Notes: generated by a model from the letters alone, not told the origin. A stretch of DNA of 64,000 nt from Nocardiopsis sp. FIRDI 009 (GCF_003386285.1 NZ_QPNC01000009.1:372001-436000), one strand, 5' to 3'; positions 1 to 9,253 are shown, counted from the first letter of the stretch. Made by a program: numbers and translations.

Positions 1-369
1 TGGCGCGTGTACACGCGGCCCGAGTGCGCCGACGTCGTCGAGCACTTCCTCAAGGAGGGGCAGGAGGTCCGCCTCACGCAGGCCGCCCTGGAGACGATGG
101 CGGTGGTGGCCTACCGCCAGCCGGTCTCCCGTGGCAGGGTCTCCGCCGTCCGCGGTGTCAACTGTGACGGAGTTATGCGTACCCTCGTACTGAGGGGGCT
201 GATCGAAGAGGCCGGACACGACTCCGAATCCGGCGCACTGCTGTATCGGACCACCTCCTATTTCCTGGAACGGCTGGGCCTGCGCGGCCTCGACGAGCTG
301 CCTGATCTGGCGCCGTTCCTCCCCGACGACATCGAAGGTCTAGACGACACCGGTGAGCACACCCAATGA
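1..369 (+). CDS. scpB: ScpB, segregation and condensation protein B (3' part)
   Basis: C-terminal ~122 residues of ScpB, the kleisin-associated subunit of the SMC-ScpAB condensin that compacts and segregates the chromosome. The frame is open from base 1, so the start lies outside the window. The winged-helix segment is recognisable (LTQAALETMAVVAYRQPVSR, then RGVNCDGVMRTLVLRGLIEE) followed by the typical YRTTSYFLERLGL stretch and an acidic tail. The stop overlaps the start of rluB by 17 nt, the usual actinobacterial scpA-scpB-rluB arrangement with translational coupling. Confidence 0.93.
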   Translation, partial: WRVYTRPECADVVEHFLKEGQEVRLTQAALETMAVVAYRQPVSRGRVSAVRGVNCDGVMRTLVLRGLIEEAGHDSESGALLYRTTSYFLERLGLRGLDELPDLAPFLPDDIEGLDDTGEHTQ

Positions 370-2200
370 CAGTTCCCGCGGTGCGCGGGACCACGCCCCG
401 CGCGGTGAGCGCGGCGACAACAACGACAACCGCCGACGGGGCGGACGAGACTTCCACGGTCGGGGCGACCGTGACGACCGGGGCTTCCGAGGCGGAGGCG
501 ACCGGTCCTTCCGGCGGGACGACCGCGACCGCGGGGGGTTCCGCGGACGCGACGACCGGCGTCCGTACGGCCGTGACGACCGGGACCGCCGTGACCGGGG
601 TCCGCGTGAGGACCGCGGTTTCCGTGGCCGGGACGACCGCGACTCCCGTGGCCGGGACGACCGGCGTTCGTTCGGTCGTGACGACCGGCGCGGTGGTTTC
701 CGCGACGATCGCGGGGAGCGGCGTCCGTACGGCCGTGACGACCGCGATTTCCGTGGCCGCGATGACCGTCGTGGCGGGGGTCCGCGCGAGGACCGGGGCC
801 GTGGCGGCTTCCGGGGTGACCGTGACCGTGGCGGCTTCCAGGGCCGTGACGACCGGCGCGGTGGTTACCGGGACGATCGCGGGGAGCGGCGTCCGTACGG
901 CCGTGACGACCGCGATTTCCGTGGCCGCGATGACCGTCGTGGCGGGGGTCCGCGCGAGGACCGGGGCCGTGGCGGCTTCCGGGGCGATCGTGACCGTGGC
1001 GACCGGCGTTCGTTCGGTCGTGACGACCGTGACTTCCGCGGCCGGGACGACCGTCGTGGCGGGGGTCCGCGCGAGGACCGGGGCCGTGGCGGCTTCCGGG
1101 GCGATCGCGACTCCCGTGGCCGGGACGACCGGCGTTCGTTCGGTCGCGACGACCGGCGCGGTGGTTACCGGGACGATCGCGGGGAGCGGCGTCCGTACGG
1201 CCGTGACGACCGGGACCGGCGTGACCGGGGTCCGCGCGAGGACCGCGACCGTGGCCACCGCGGTGACCGTGATCGGCGCGGCGGCGCCCGCCAGGACCGC
1301 GGTGGCCGCGGTCCCGCCTCCGGGCGCCGCGACACGGCTCGGTCCGGTGGTGTCCAGCACGAGTCGCAGCTGTCGAAGGCCGCGCGCGAGCGGCTCAACG
1401 CCCTGCGCGCCGACTATGACCCCAAGGACGAGGACCGCCACACCGGCGAGGACCGCGACACCTACACCGACGTGCCCGGCGGCATCCGCCTCCAGAAGGC
1501 GCTGGCCGCCGCGGGCGTGGCCAGCCGCCGCGCCAGCGAGGAGATGATCGCCGCCGGTCGCGTGAGCGTCGACGGTCAGGTCGTCCGCCGTTTCGGTGCC
1601 CGGGTCGACCCCGAGGTCTCCGAGATCCGCGTCGACGGCATGCGCGTCGTCACGGCCCCCGACAAGCTGTACTTCGCGCTCAACAAGCCGCGCGGCGTGG
1701 TCAGCACCATGTGGGACCCCGAGGGCCGTCCGACCCTGGCCGACTACACCGGCCAGACCGACGAGCGCATCTTCCACGTGGGTCGGCTGGACACCGAGAC
1801 CGAGGGCCTCATCCTGCTCACCAACGACGGAGAGCTCGCCAACCGGCTCACGCACCCGCGCTACAAGGTCGTCAAGACCTACGTCGCCAAGGTGCCGGGC
1901 CCGATCCCGCACAGCGTGGTGCGCCAGATCCGCAAGGGCGTCGAGCTGGAGGACGGTCCGGTCGAGGTCGACTCCTTCCGGGTCGTCGACAACGACGACC
2001 CCAGGGCCATGGTGGAGATCCGCCTGCACGAGGGGCGCAAGCACATCGTCCGCCGCCTGATGGAGGCCGTGGGGCACCCGGTCGCGGACCTGGCGCGCAC
2101 CCAGGTCGGCCCGATCGACCTCAACACCCTCAAACTGGGCACCATGCGGTCGCTGACGTCGCGCGAGGTGAGCGAACTCTACGAGGCCGCTGGCCTGTAG
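353..2200 (+). CDS. rluB: 23S rRNA pseudouridine synthase RluB with giant RD/RGG-rich N-terminal tail
   Basis: Pseudouridine synthase of the RsuA/RluB family, expected to modify helix 89 of 23S rRNA. The GTG start overlaps scpB. Residues ~15-345 are a low-complexity, highly charged tail built from RDDR, GRDDR, RGGF and PREDRG units. An S4 RNA-binding domain follows at ~374-435 (GGIRLQKALAAAGVASRR), then the catalytic domain with GRLDTETEGL at 477-486, in which D480 is the catalytic aspartate. The core is of normal length; the tail more than doubles the protein. Actinobacterial RluB proteins often have a basic disordered extension, but this one is unusually long and repetitive. The tail probably binds RNA or the ribosome (inference). 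Confidence 0.93.
   Translation: MSTPNDSSRGARDHAPRGERGDNNDNRRRGGRDFHGRGDRDDRGFRGGGDRSFRRDDRDRGGFRGRDDRRPYGRDDRDRRDRGPREDRGFRGRDDRDSRGRDDRRSFGRDDRRGGFRDDRGERRPYGRDDRDFRGRDDRRGGGPREDRGRGGFRGDRDRGGFQGRDDRRGGYRDDRGERRPYGRDDRDFRGRDDRRGGGPREDRGRGGFRGDRDRGDRRSFGRDDRDFRGRDDRRGGGPREDRGRGGFRGDRDSRGRDDRRSFGRDDRRGGYRDDRGERRPYGRDDRDRRDRGPREDRDRGHRGDRDRRGGARQDRGGRGPASGRRDTARSGGVQHESQLSKAARERLNALRADYDPKDEDRHTGEDRDTYTDVPGGIRLQKALAAAGVASRRASEEMIAAGRVSVDGQVVRRFGARVDPEVSEIRVDGMRVVTAPDKLYFALNKPRGVVSTMWDPEGRPTLADYTGQTDERIFHVGRLDTETEGLILLTNDGELANRLTHPRYKVVKTYVAKVPGPIPHSVVRQIRKGVELEDGPVEVDSFRVVDNDDPRAMVEIRLHEGRKHIVRRLMEAVGHPVADLARTQVGPIDLNTLKLGTMRSLTSREVSELYEAAGL
500..1290 (+). repeat. In-frame tandem repeats coding the RluB RD/RGG tail
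   Basis: The DNA for the RluB tail is internally repetitive. One block beginning near 711 recurs near 879 (168-bp period, 56 codons) almost unchanged for more than 100 bp, with further partial copies near 1050 and 1177. Periods that are multiples of three keep the frame. The repeats also open long spurious frames on the other strand and in frame 3. Copy number is likely to vary between strains by slippage or unequal recombination. Confidence 0.8.
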
Positions 2201-2222
2201 ATACAGTTGACGGCGGTCACTG

Positions 2223-2240
2223 CCCGGCCCTCCGGCCGGG
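2223..2240 (+). terminator. Hairpin between rluB and aroH
   Basis: Perfect 7-bp GC stem CCCGGCC/GGCCGGG with a 4-nt loop, 22 nt after the rluB stop and without a T-run. A second, imperfect GC hairpin follows at about 2250-2274. Together they may terminate or attenuate transcription before aroH. Confidence 0.4.
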
Positions 2241-2304
2241 TGGCGGCCGCCGTCCTCCCGTCCGGGAGGGCGGCCCGAGGTACGACGACGAGACGGGAAC
2301 GAAC

Positions 2305-2667
2305 GTGGCGGTACGGGCCATCCGTGGTGCGGTGCAGGTCGACGCGGACGAACGTGAGCAGATACTGGAGGCCACCGCGGAGCTGGTCTCCGAGGTGATG
2401 CGGCGCAACGGACTGGAGACGGACGACGTCATCAGCGTCCTGTTCACGGCCACACCCGACCTGACCAGTGAGTTCCCCGCTCTGGCCGCGCGCCGGACCG
2501 GCTTCGTCGACGTCCCGCTGATGTGCGCGACCGAGATCGACGTCCCGCACGCCCTGCCGCGCGTGGTCCGCCTCATGGCCCACGTGGTGACCGACCTGCC
2601 CCGCTCGGAGGTTCAGCACGTCTACCTGCGCGGGGCCCAGGCGTTGCGCCTGGACATCGCGCAATAG
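2305..2667 (+). CDS. aroH: Chorismate mutase, AroH type
   Basis: Converts chorismate to prephenate, the branch point to Phe and Tyr. The 120-residue product is full length for the trimeric AroH (Bacillus-type) fold rather than the helical AroQ fold. Active-site residues known from B. subtilis AroH can be matched: R7, C74, E77 (MCATEIDV), R89 and Y107. The GTG start at 2305 gives the conserved AVRAIRGAV N-terminus; longer readings upstream lie in the rluB shadow. Prephenate dehydrogenase follows directly, so the two catalyse consecutive steps. Confidence 0.93.
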   Translation: MAVRAIRGAVQVDADEREQILEATAELVSEVMRRNGLETDDVISVLFTATPDLTSEFPALAARRTGFVDVPLMCATEIDVPHALPRVVRLMAHVVTDLPRSEVQHVYLRGAQALRLDIAQ

Positions 2668-2738
2668 TCAGGAGGCGGCCCCGACCAGGGGAGTCGTAGG
2701 CTGGTGTGGACAGGCACGTGTGGAGAACGGAAGAAGCA

Positions 2739-3878
2739 GTGGGTGAGAGCTGGGACGGGGCCGGAGACCGGCCCGTCGTAGGCCGTGTCACGGTGATCGG
2801 TACCGGACTCGTCGGGACCTCCGTGGCGCTGGCACTGCGTGCCCGCGACGTGGACGTCACGCTGTCCGACCCGGATCCCGCCTCCCTGCGCCTGGCCTGT
2901 GAGCTGGGCGCCGGTCGGCCGCTCGCCGAGACGGGGGGTGAGCCCGCCGACGTGGCGGTGATCGCCGCCCCGCCCGCGGTCATCCCGGAGGTCCTGCGTG
3001 AGGCGCAGGACCGGGGGCTGGCGCACGTCTACACCGACGCCGCGAGCGTGAAGGCCAGCGTGCTGGCCGGTGCGGACCGGCTCGGCTGCGACATGGCCAC
3101 CTTCGTGCCCGGTCACCCCATGGGCGGCCGGGAGAAACACGGCCCCGGGGCGGCCCGCGCGGACCTGTTCCTGGGCCGTTCCTGGGCGTTGTGCCCGACG
3201 GGCAAGGCCGACGCCGAGACCGTCGCCGTCGTCGCCGAGCTGGCGCGGATGTGCGGTGCGGTCCCCCGGATTCTGGACGCCGACGCGCACGACCGCGCCG
3301 TGGCGCTGGTCTCGCACGCGCCGCACGTGGCCTCCTCCGCCGTGGCCGCCAGCCTGTTGGGCGCGGACGAGGCGGCGCTCGCCCTGGCCGGTCAGGGGGT
3401 GCGCGACGTCACCCGGGTGGCCGGGGGCGACCCGGCCCTGTGGACCGAGATCCTCACCCACAACGCCCTGCCCGTGGCGGAGGTTCTGTCGGGTGTGGCC
3501 GAGGACCTGGCCGCCACGGCCGAGGCGCTGCGCGCCTTCGGTTCACGGCCCGTGGAGCGGACCGAGGAGACGCTGGCCCCGGTGCGTGACGTGCTCGCCC
3601 GGGGGCGCGGGGGCCAGGGGAGTCTGCCCGGCAAGCACGGGGCGGTCCGGCGGCCCGCCTACACGGTCGTGCCCGTGGTCATCCCGGACGAACCGGGGGC
3701 GCTGGGTCGCCTGTTCGCCGCGAGCGACGAGGCGGGGGTCAACATCGAGGACGTGCGGATCGAGCACACCCCCGGCCTGCCGTTGGGCGTGTGTGAGCTG
3801 TATGTGCTGCCCGAGGCCGAGGACACGCTCGTCCGGGCGCTGGCCGACGGCGGGTGGTCGGTGCACCCCAGTCGGTGA
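2739..3878 (+). CDS. tyrA: Prephenate dehydrogenase with C-terminal ACT domain
   Basis: Oxidative decarboxylation of prephenate to 4-hydroxyphenylpyruvate for tyrosine synthesis, NAD(P)-dependent. A Rossmann motif VIGTGLVGTSVAL lies near the N-terminus, the substrate-domain signature GHPMGGREKHG follows, and the last ~75 residues (YTVVPVVIPDEPGALGRLF) form an ACT domain, suggesting allosteric control by an amino acid. The GTG at 2739 is chosen because GGAAG sits 5 nt upstream; an in-frame GTG at 2706 would add 11 residues. It follows aroH by ~70 nt and is probably co-transcribed with it. Confidence 0.92.
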   Translation: MGESWDGAGDRPVVGRVTVIGTGLVGTSVALALRARDVDVTLSDPDPASLRLACELGAGRPLAETGGEPADVAVIAAPPAVIPEVLREAQDRGLAHVYTDAASVKASVLAGADRLGCDMATFVPGHPMGGREKHGPGAARADLFLGRSWALCPTGKADAETVAVVAELARMCGAVPRILDADAHDRAVALVSHAPHVASSAVAASLLGADEAALALAGQGVRDVTRVAGGDPALWTEILTHNALPVAEVLSGVAEDLAATAEALRAFGSRPVERTEETLAPVRDVLARGRGGQGSLPGKHGAVRRPAYTVVPVVIPDEPGALGRLFAASDEAGVNIEDVRIEHTPGLPLGVCELYVLPEAEDTLVRALADGGWSVHPSR

Positions 3879-3964
3879 TCCGGGTTCCGGGCGTACCGGA
3901 CCGCGTTCGCGCGCGGGTACGCTGGGTCGTCGGCAGAAGTGAACGTATGCGGGAGTCAGGGCCA

Positions 3965-4660
3965 GTGAGCGCGCAGGGCAGCACCGAGGGCATCGTCGTC
4001 GCGATCGACGGTCCCTCAGGGTCGGGCAAGTCGAGCACGTCCAAGGGTGTGGCCAAGGCACGCGACCTGCGGTACCTCGACACGGGCGCCATGTACCGGG
4101 CGCTGACGTGGTGGATGCTGGACAAGGGGGTGGACGTGCACGACCCCGCCGCCGTGGCCGCGGTCGTGGAGCGTCCCGAGATCACGATGGGCACCGATCC
4201 GTCGGCCCCCGCCGTGGCGGTGGACGGCCGCGACGTGGCCGTCGAGATCCGGGGCAAGGACGTCACCGACAACGTGTCGGCCGTCTCCGCCGTCCCCGAG
4301 GTGCGTGATCTGCTCGTCCGCGTCCAGCGCGAGATCATCGCGGCCGCCAGGGCCGAGAGCGCGGGCATCGTGGTGGAGGGCCGCGACATCACGACCGTGG
4401 TCGCGCCGGACGCCCCGGTCAAGCTCTACCTGACCGCCAGCGCCGAGGCGCGTGCCCAGCGGCGCAGCAAGGAGGTCCGGACCAGCGACGTCGCCGGGAC
4501 CCAGGCCGACCTGGCCCGGCGTGACCGGTTGGACTCCAACCGGGCGCACTCGCCGCTGACGCGGACCGACTCGGCGACCGAACTGGACACCACGGGCCTG
4601 ACCCTGGACGAGGTCGTCGCGCTGGTCGTCAAGCTCGTCGACCAGGCCCGGGAGCGGTAG
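3965..4660 (+). CDS. cmk: Cytidylate kinase
   Basis: Phosphorylates CMP and dCMP to the diphosphates with ATP. The P-loop IDGPSGSGKSSTSKG is near the N-terminus, followed by the CMP-binding region (LDTGAMYRALTW, VEGRDITTVVAPDA) and the lid segment RRSKEVR...RRDRLDSNR. Length is about 231 residues, normal for the family. The GTG at 3965 has GGGAG 9 nt upstream; an in-frame ATG at 3947 is the alternative start. The order tyrA-cmk-der is conserved in actinomycetes. Confidence 0.93.
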   Translation: MSAQGSTEGIVVAIDGPSGSGKSSTSKGVAKARDLRYLDTGAMYRALTWWMLDKGVDVHDPAAVAAVVERPEITMGTDPSAPAVAVDGRDVAVEIRGKDVTDNVSAVSAVPEVRDLLVRVQREIIAAARAESAGIVVEGRDITTVVAPDAPVKLYLTASAEARAQRRSKEVRTSDVAGTQADLARRDRLDSNRAHSPLTRTDSATELDTTGLTLDEVVALVVKLVDQARER

Positions 4661-4858
4661 CCGGGCCGACACTCGCGGTCTCCCCGTCCGGGGGCCCGCG
4701 CACGGGGGAGCGTCCTCCGTGGCCAGTACACGGGTGCGGTCGGCACCCGTGCCATCACGTCCGGGACCGCGGCCCCAGGGGAGAGCGGGACCGGGCGTTC
4801 ATTCGATCCTCGCGGCACGCGTCCTGGGCGCGCGGGGATCTGGAACCGGGAGCAGTAC

Positions 4859-6298
4859 ATGAGTGACTTCGACGTCTCCGATGTCGGCTACGAGGGCGAG
4901 GAGGGCACGGAGGCGACGCCCCTGCCCGTGGTCGCCGTGGTCGGCCGCCCCAACGTGGGCAAGTCCAGCCTCGTCAACCGTATCCTCGGCCGCCGTGAGG
5001 CGGTCGTGGAGGATGTGCCGGGTGTGACCCGAGACCGGGTCGCCTACGACGCCGAGTGGCAGAACACCAGGTTCACCCTGGTCGACACCGGTGGCTGGGA
5101 GACCAGCGTGAGCGGGCTGGCCGCGATGGTCGCCCGGCAGGCCGAGTACGCCGCGCAGACCGCCGACGTGATCCTGTTCGTGGTCGACGCGACCGTGGGC
5201 ATCACCGACGCCGACGCCGCCGTCACGCGGGTACTGCGCAACACGAAACGCCCCGTGGTTCTGGCCGCCAACAAGGTCGACGGTGAGATGCAGGAGGCCG
5301 ACGCGCTCGGCCTGTGGAACCTGGGCGTGGGCCAGCCGTATCCGATCAGCGCGCTGCACGGCCGCGGTACCGGTGACCTGCTGGACGCGGTCGTGGACGC
5401 CTTCCCCGAGCGGCCCCAGGGCGAGGCCGAGGACGACGACGAGGGCGGGCCGCGCCGGATCGCGCTGCTGGGCCGTCCCAACGTCGGCAAGTCCAGCCTG
5501 CTCAACCGGCTGGCCGACGAGGACCGCGTGGTCGTGGACTCGGTGGCCGGGACCACGCGCGACGCGGTCGACGAGCTCATCGAGCTCGGCGGCCGGACGT
5601 GGAAGTTCATCGACACCGCCGGTATCCGACGGCGGTTCCGGGCCCTCCAGGGAGCCGACTACTACGCGACGATGCGTACCGGCAGCGCCCTGGAGCGGGC
5701 CGAGGTCGCGGTGGTGCTGATGGACGTCAGCGAGCCCCTGGCCGAGCAGGACATCCGGGTGGTCGAGCAGGTCGTGGAGGCCGGGCGCGGCCTGGTGCTG
5801 GCGTTCAACAAGTGGGACGTCCTCGACGAGGAGCGCCGCACGTACCTGGAGAAGGAGATCGACCGCCAGCTGTCGCGGGTCTCCTGGGCTCCGCGGGTGA
5901 ACATCTCGGCGAAGACCGGCCGCCACGTGGAGAAGCTGGTTCCGGCGATCGAGACGAGCCTGCGCGGCTGGGAGCAGCGGATCCCGACCGGGCAGCTGAA
6001 CAACTGGCTCAAGGAGCTGGTCGCGGCGACCCCGCCGCCGGTGCGCGGCGGCAAGCAGCCCAAGATCCTGTTCGGGACGCAGGCGGGGGCGCGTCCGCCG
6101 CACTTCATCCTGTTCACGACCGGGTTCCTGGAGGACAACTACCGGCGCTTCATCGAGCGGCGCCTGCGGGAGGACTTCGGGTTCGACGGGTCGCCGGTGC
6201 ACATCAGCATGCGGATCCGGGAGAAGAGGAACGGGACGGTGGGGCGCGCCTCGAAGGGCAGTGTCCGGCCGGACCGCAAGCCGCGCGGTCGGCGTTAA
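4859..6298 (+). CDS. der: Ribosome biogenesis GTPase Der (EngA)
   Basis: Essential tandem GTPase needed for 50S subunit maturation. Two complete G domains are visible. G domain 1 has [20 protein letters not shown] and NKVD. G domain 2 has [22 protein letters not shown] and NKWD. A C-terminal KH-like domain ends in a basic tail ([18 protein letters not shown]). Between the G domains lies a short acidic linker (EAEDDDEGG). The ATG start is preceded by GGGAG. 479 residues, normal length. Confidence 0.95.
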   Translation: MSDFDVSDVGYEGEEGTEATPLPVVAVVGRPNVGKSSLVNRILGRREAVVEDVPGVTRDRVAYDAEWQNTRFTLVDTGGWETSVSGLAAMVARQAEYAAQTADVILFVVDATVGITDADAAVTRVLRNTKRPVVLAANKVDGEMQEADALGLWNLGVGQPYPISALHGRGTGDLLDAVVDAFPERPQGEAEDDDEGGPRRIALLGRPNVGKSSLLNRLADEDRVVVDSVAGTTRDAVDELIELGGRTWKFIDTAGIRRRFRALQGADYYATMRTGSALERAEVAVVLMDVSEPLAEQDIRVVEQVVEAGRGLVLAFNKWDVLDEERRTYLEKEIDRQLSRVSWAPRVNISAKTGRHVEKLVPAIETSLRGWEQRIPTGQLNNWLKELVAATPPPVRGGKQPKILFGTQAGARPPHFILFTTGFLEDNYRRFIERRLREDFGFDGSPVHISMRIREKRNGTVGRASKGSVRPDRKPRGRR

Positions 6299-6314
6299 AG
6301 CCGTCATCGCACAG

Positions 6315-6348
6315 GGGAGGGGTCGTTCGGGGACGGACGGCCCCTCCC
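6315..6348 (+). terminator. Rho-independent-like hairpin after der
   Basis: Perfect 8-bp stem GGGAGGGG/CCCCTCCC beginning 16 nt after the der stop, with an 18-nt loop and no T-run. Consistent with the end of the housekeeping transcription unit. Confidence 0.6.
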
Positions 6349-6418
6349 GTCGTCTCGGCCCTGTGGAGTGTGCGGTATCCGGCGGGGCGGTAGCGTGGTG
6401 ACGGGTCGAGGAGGCAGC

Positions 6419-6916
6419 GTGCGCAGGGTGTTGATCAGTTCGTGCCTGGTGGGGCGCAGGGTGCGCTATGACGGGGGCGCCAAGACCGTCGTGGACGACG
6501 TGCTCGAACGGTGGCGGGCCGAGGGGCGCCTGGTCCCGTACTGCCCGGAGGTGGCGGGCGGGCTGCCCGTCCCGCGTCCGCCCGCCGAGATCGAGCCCGG
6601 TGCGACCGCCGCCGACGTCCTGGAGGGCAGGGCGCGCATCCTCACACCCGACGGGAGGGACGTGACCGAGGACTTCGTCGCCGGCGCGCGTTCGACCCTG
6701 GCCACCGCCCGCGCGCGCGGTGTCGCCGTGGCGGTGCTCAAGGAGGGCAGCCCCTCGTGCGGCGGCAACGTCGTCTACGACGGGACCTTCGGCGGGCACC
6801 GCGTCCCCGGTGAGGGCGTCACCACGCGGTTGCTGCGTGACCACGGCATCGAGGTGTTCAGCGAGGACGAACTCGCGCGGGCGCGCGAGCGCCTCGACGA
6901 GTTCGACCGGGCCTGA
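6419..6916 (+). CDS. DUF523 domain protein
   Basis: 165-residue cytosolic protein of the DUF523 family, molecular function not established. Family features are present: N-terminal ISSCLVGRRVRYDG, central YCPEVAGGLPVPRPPAEI, and C-terminal LKEGSPSCGG followed by a TRLLRDHGIEVFSEDEL helix. The conserved cysteines (SSC, YC, SC) suggest a metal or redox site, though this is inference. The GTG at 6419 is chosen because GAGGAGG lies just upstream; in-frame upstream starts lack one. Confidence 0.85.
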   Translation: MRRVLISSCLVGRRVRYDGGAKTVVDDVLERWRAEGRLVPYCPEVAGGLPVPRPPAEIEPGATAADVLEGRARILTPDGRDVTEDFVAGARSTLATARARGVAVAVLKEGSPSCGGNVVYDGTFGGHRVPGEGVTTRLLRDHGIEVFSEDELARARERLDEFDRA

Positions 6917-7011
6917 CCCCTGGCCGGGCACCCGCGTCGCGGGTTCGGCGGCCTGGGGGAGGGGAGCGATGACAGGTGCCGGAGGCCACGGGCGCGGCGC
7001 CCAGGCGTGGT

Positions 7012-7056
7012 GCGAGCGCACCGGAAAGTACGGTAAGGTTTCACCCGTTGGCGGCG
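7012..7056 (+). promoter_or_regulatory. Putative tRNA-Pro promoter, copy 1
   Basis: A block from about 7012 to 7056 is conserved upstream of both tRNA-Pro genes (the second at 16683-16727). It has CGAGCGC in the -35 position, TAAGGT as a -10-like hexamer at 7034-7039, then TTTCACCCGTTGGCGGCG. Conservation outside the tRNA body supports a promoter and leader; the -35 is far from consensus. Confidence 0.5.
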
Positions 7057-7081
7057 CCGGAGGCGGTGTCCGGCCGACGGA

Positions 7082-7161
<80 letters not shown>

Positions 7162-7176
7162 AGTAGCAGGGCAGAG

Positions 7177-7204
7177 AGAGGTTCGCCAGGTGGCGGGCCT
7201 CTTT
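7177..7204 (+). terminator. Terminator after tRNA-Pro copy 1
   Basis: Interrupted hairpin AGAGG...CGCC AGGT GGCG...CCTCT followed by TTC. It starts about 22 nt after the tRNA and belongs to the island side of the attachment site. Confidence 0.5.
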
Positions 7205-7255
7205 CTTCGTCTCGGGTGGGGTTGGAGTGGGGTTGAACCGGGGTCGGGTGGGGTG

Positions 7256-8439
7256 TCAGTCCACGTCGTGCAGGATGGCGTCCATCGCTTTGGCCGGTGA
7301 CCGGCGTACCGGCCTCAGTTGGTGGCGGTAGACGCGTTCTGTGGTGTCGGTGCCGTCGTGGCCCACGAGGAGTGAGATTTCCTCGATGCTCACGCCGTGG
7401 TCGGAGAGCAAGGACACGAAGGTGTGGCGCAGTTCGCGCGCGGTCCATTCGTTCTGGTCGAGTCCTGCCTTTCTCATGATGGTGCGCAGGTCCCGCAGGA
7501 CGTTGTGGTGATCCAGCGGTGTCCCGTGCCTGGTGCAGAACACCAGGTCGTTGTCCTGCCACAGCTCGGCCGCCGCGAGGCGTTCACGGGCCTGCATCGC
7601 CTTGTGGTCGGTGATCGCTTTGACGGCGATGCGGGGCAGTTCCAGGGAGCGCCGTGACCGGCGGGTCTTGGTGTCCCCGTCACCTCGCACCGAGGTCCAC
7701 ACGTGGATCGTGGGAACCGCGCTGCCGGTGTCAACCTGCCTCCCAGGTGAGCGCCCGAATCTCCTCGGTCCGCGCGCCGGTGACGATGGAGCGCATCAGG
7801 TAGGCGTACCACCTCGTGCCTTCCGCCGCCTTGAGCACCGCGACGGCCTGTTCCAGGTTCATGGACTTGGAGGGCCGTCCGGGCTTGTCGCCTTTGAGCC
7901 TGCCCCGCTGGTCGAGTCGGGCGAGTTCGGCGACGTTGCGGGCGACCACCTCCTGGACCTGTGCGTAGCGGATGGCGCGTTCCAGCAGGTTGAGCACCAG
8001 CCGCAGCGTGCGCGACGACAAGTGCTTCTTGCGTCCCCGCAGCCATGCCAGTACATCGGCCACCCGAAGCTCCGCCAGCAGGTACCGGCCGAGGTAGGGG
8101 GTGATGTGGGTATTGGCGAGCCGTGTGTAGTTGTCGCGGGTGGTAGGTGCCAGGTCTGCGGTCTGGTCCCGCAGGAACTCCGCGACGCAGGCGGCGACGG
8201 TGTAGCGGGTGGGGGAGTTCACCCCCTGGTCCAGCTCTTCCAGGACCGTGGACAGCTCGTCGTAGAGGGTGTTCTTGTTCTTGCCGCTGACCTTCTTGAC
8301 CTGACAGCGACCGGTGTGCGGGTCCTGCCTCAGACGGATCTCCGCTCGCCAGAGCTTCTTGGCCCGGTCGAAGTTAGACCGAGACGCCCTGCCGGTCGAC
8401 CAGGGATGCCCTGGTGGGCTTGTGTGGCGTCCTGGGCAC
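7256..8439 (-). pseudogene. int: Tyrosine recombinase/integrase, two frameshifts
   Basis: Phage-type tyrosine recombinase that would insert the element at tRNA-Pro. The GTG at 8439 gives MPRTPHKPTRASLVDRQGVS and then a TAA at 8374-8376. Removing one A (TT on the plus strand at 8374-8375) restores reading into DRAKKLWRAEIRL. The SAM-like N-domain and first catalytic Arg (TGARTEEIRALTWE) follow, until a second single-base insertion (CC at 7735-7736) creates a TGA. The next frame continues VDTGSAVPTIHVW through the catalytic domain with ARELRHTF, LLVGHDG and the nucleophile Tyr in TERVYRH. Correcting both would give ~395 residues, normal for actinobacterial integrases. These could be real decay or sequencing errors. 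Confidence 0.85.
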
Positions 8440-8474
8440 CACTCCTCGTCTTTCCCGGAACGGTCCCGTGCAGC

Positions 8475-8664
8475 CTACGCCGATGCCTGGTCCTCTACGA
8501 GGCGGTTGATGTACTTCTCCAGCGCGGAGCGGGGAATCAGCCTCCTGCGCCCCATACGCACCGACGTGAGCTCGCCTGTGGCCACGAGCTTCTTGACAGT
8601 GGGTCCTGCCCAGGGTCAAGGACTGCGCGGCCTCCTCCATCGAGTACGCGACCTTCTCACCCAA
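8475..8664 (-). pseudogene. Excisionase (Xis-like helix-turn-helix), frameshifted
   Basis: Small winged-helix DNA-binding protein of the excisionase/MerR-like HTH_17 type, normally the directionality factor for the neighbouring integrase. The first part reads KVAYSMEEAAQSLTLGRT. One extra base in GGG at 8601-8603 then shifts the frame, and the conserved second part TVKKLVATGELTSVRMGRRR followed by LIPRSALEKYINRL lies in the next frame, ending at 8475. The start is TTG 8664 or ATG 8640. It lies just upstream of int in the same direction, as expected for a xis-int pair. Confidence 0.75.
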
Positions 8665-8787
8665 CGTGAGTCCGCCCCCTTCCGCTGAACGATGCCCTCA
8701 CTATCAGTTGCGATCGGGAAGGCGGAATGGGATCACGCTTCGTGGGTCTGTGTCGGGATCGTTGCGTACGCGGTGCGGACAGCGGAG

Positions 8788-8815
8788 AGCCCCGCCGCTG
8801 GCGTGCGGCGGGGCT
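8788..8815 (-). terminator. Terminator downstream of the small island operon
   Basis: Perfect 11-bp stem AGCCCCGCCGC/GCGGCGGGGCT with a 6-nt loop, 15 nt past the stop of the gene at 8831-9253. It separates that operon from xis-int. Confidence 0.7.
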
Positions 8816-8830
8816 CGTGTGAGTGCTGGA

Positions 8831-9253
8831 TCAGGTTTTCCAGTGCACCGCGCGTTCCACGATGTAGGGGTCCAGACCGGTTACGGTCGCTCCGCACACG
8901 TGGTGACGCTGGATCTCGACCAGCGCCGACGCGATCAGGATGGCGCTCCGTCGGGCCTCAACCTCGGTGTCCCCACTGGGGATGACGGTGCGTACGTGGT
9001 TGCACTGGGCACCGTCGATCTCGTGAACGAGTCCGACGACGTAGGTGCGAGCCAGACGCCGAAGCGCCACGGGGCGGGGGATGGGCTGGTGGAACTGGCA
9101 ACAGACCCGTGTGCCCTTGGCGTCGACGGTCTCGGCCTCGAAGGTGATGGTCTGCCAGTCCTCGGCGACCTGCTTCACCTTGGCGTTCATGGACCGTGCC
9201 CATGCTTCGAGCACCGCGCGGTTCTTCGCGGTGAACGTGGTGGTGCCGGTCAT
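8831..9253 (-). CDS. Hypothetical protein of the island
   Basis: 140-residue cytosolic protein I do not recognise. No signal peptide or membrane segment. It has an N-terminal helical part (KNRAVLEAWARSMNAKVKQV) and an alternating beta-rich centre (WQTITFEAETVDAKGTRVCC), and the C-terminal half has HVRTVIPSGDTEVEARRSA. The ATG overlaps the upstream gene's stop by 4 nt (ATGA), so the two are translationally coupled and probably function together. The operon is divergent from the XRE regulator gene, which may control it. Confidence 0.7.
   Translation of the reverse strand: MTGTTTFTAKNRAVLEAWARSMNAKVKQVAEDWQTITFEAETVDAKGTRVCCQFHQPIPRPVALRRLARTYVVGLVHEIDGAQCNHVRTVIPSGDTEVEARRSAILIASALVEIQRHHVCGATVTGLDPYIVERAVHWKT

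Noticed and set aside
173..2077. 634-codon minus-strand frame and 393-codon plus frame within rluB
   Set aside because: Both arise from the repeat structure and GC bias of the rluB tail; products are low-complexity Ala/Val/Thr or Arg-rich and lack domains.
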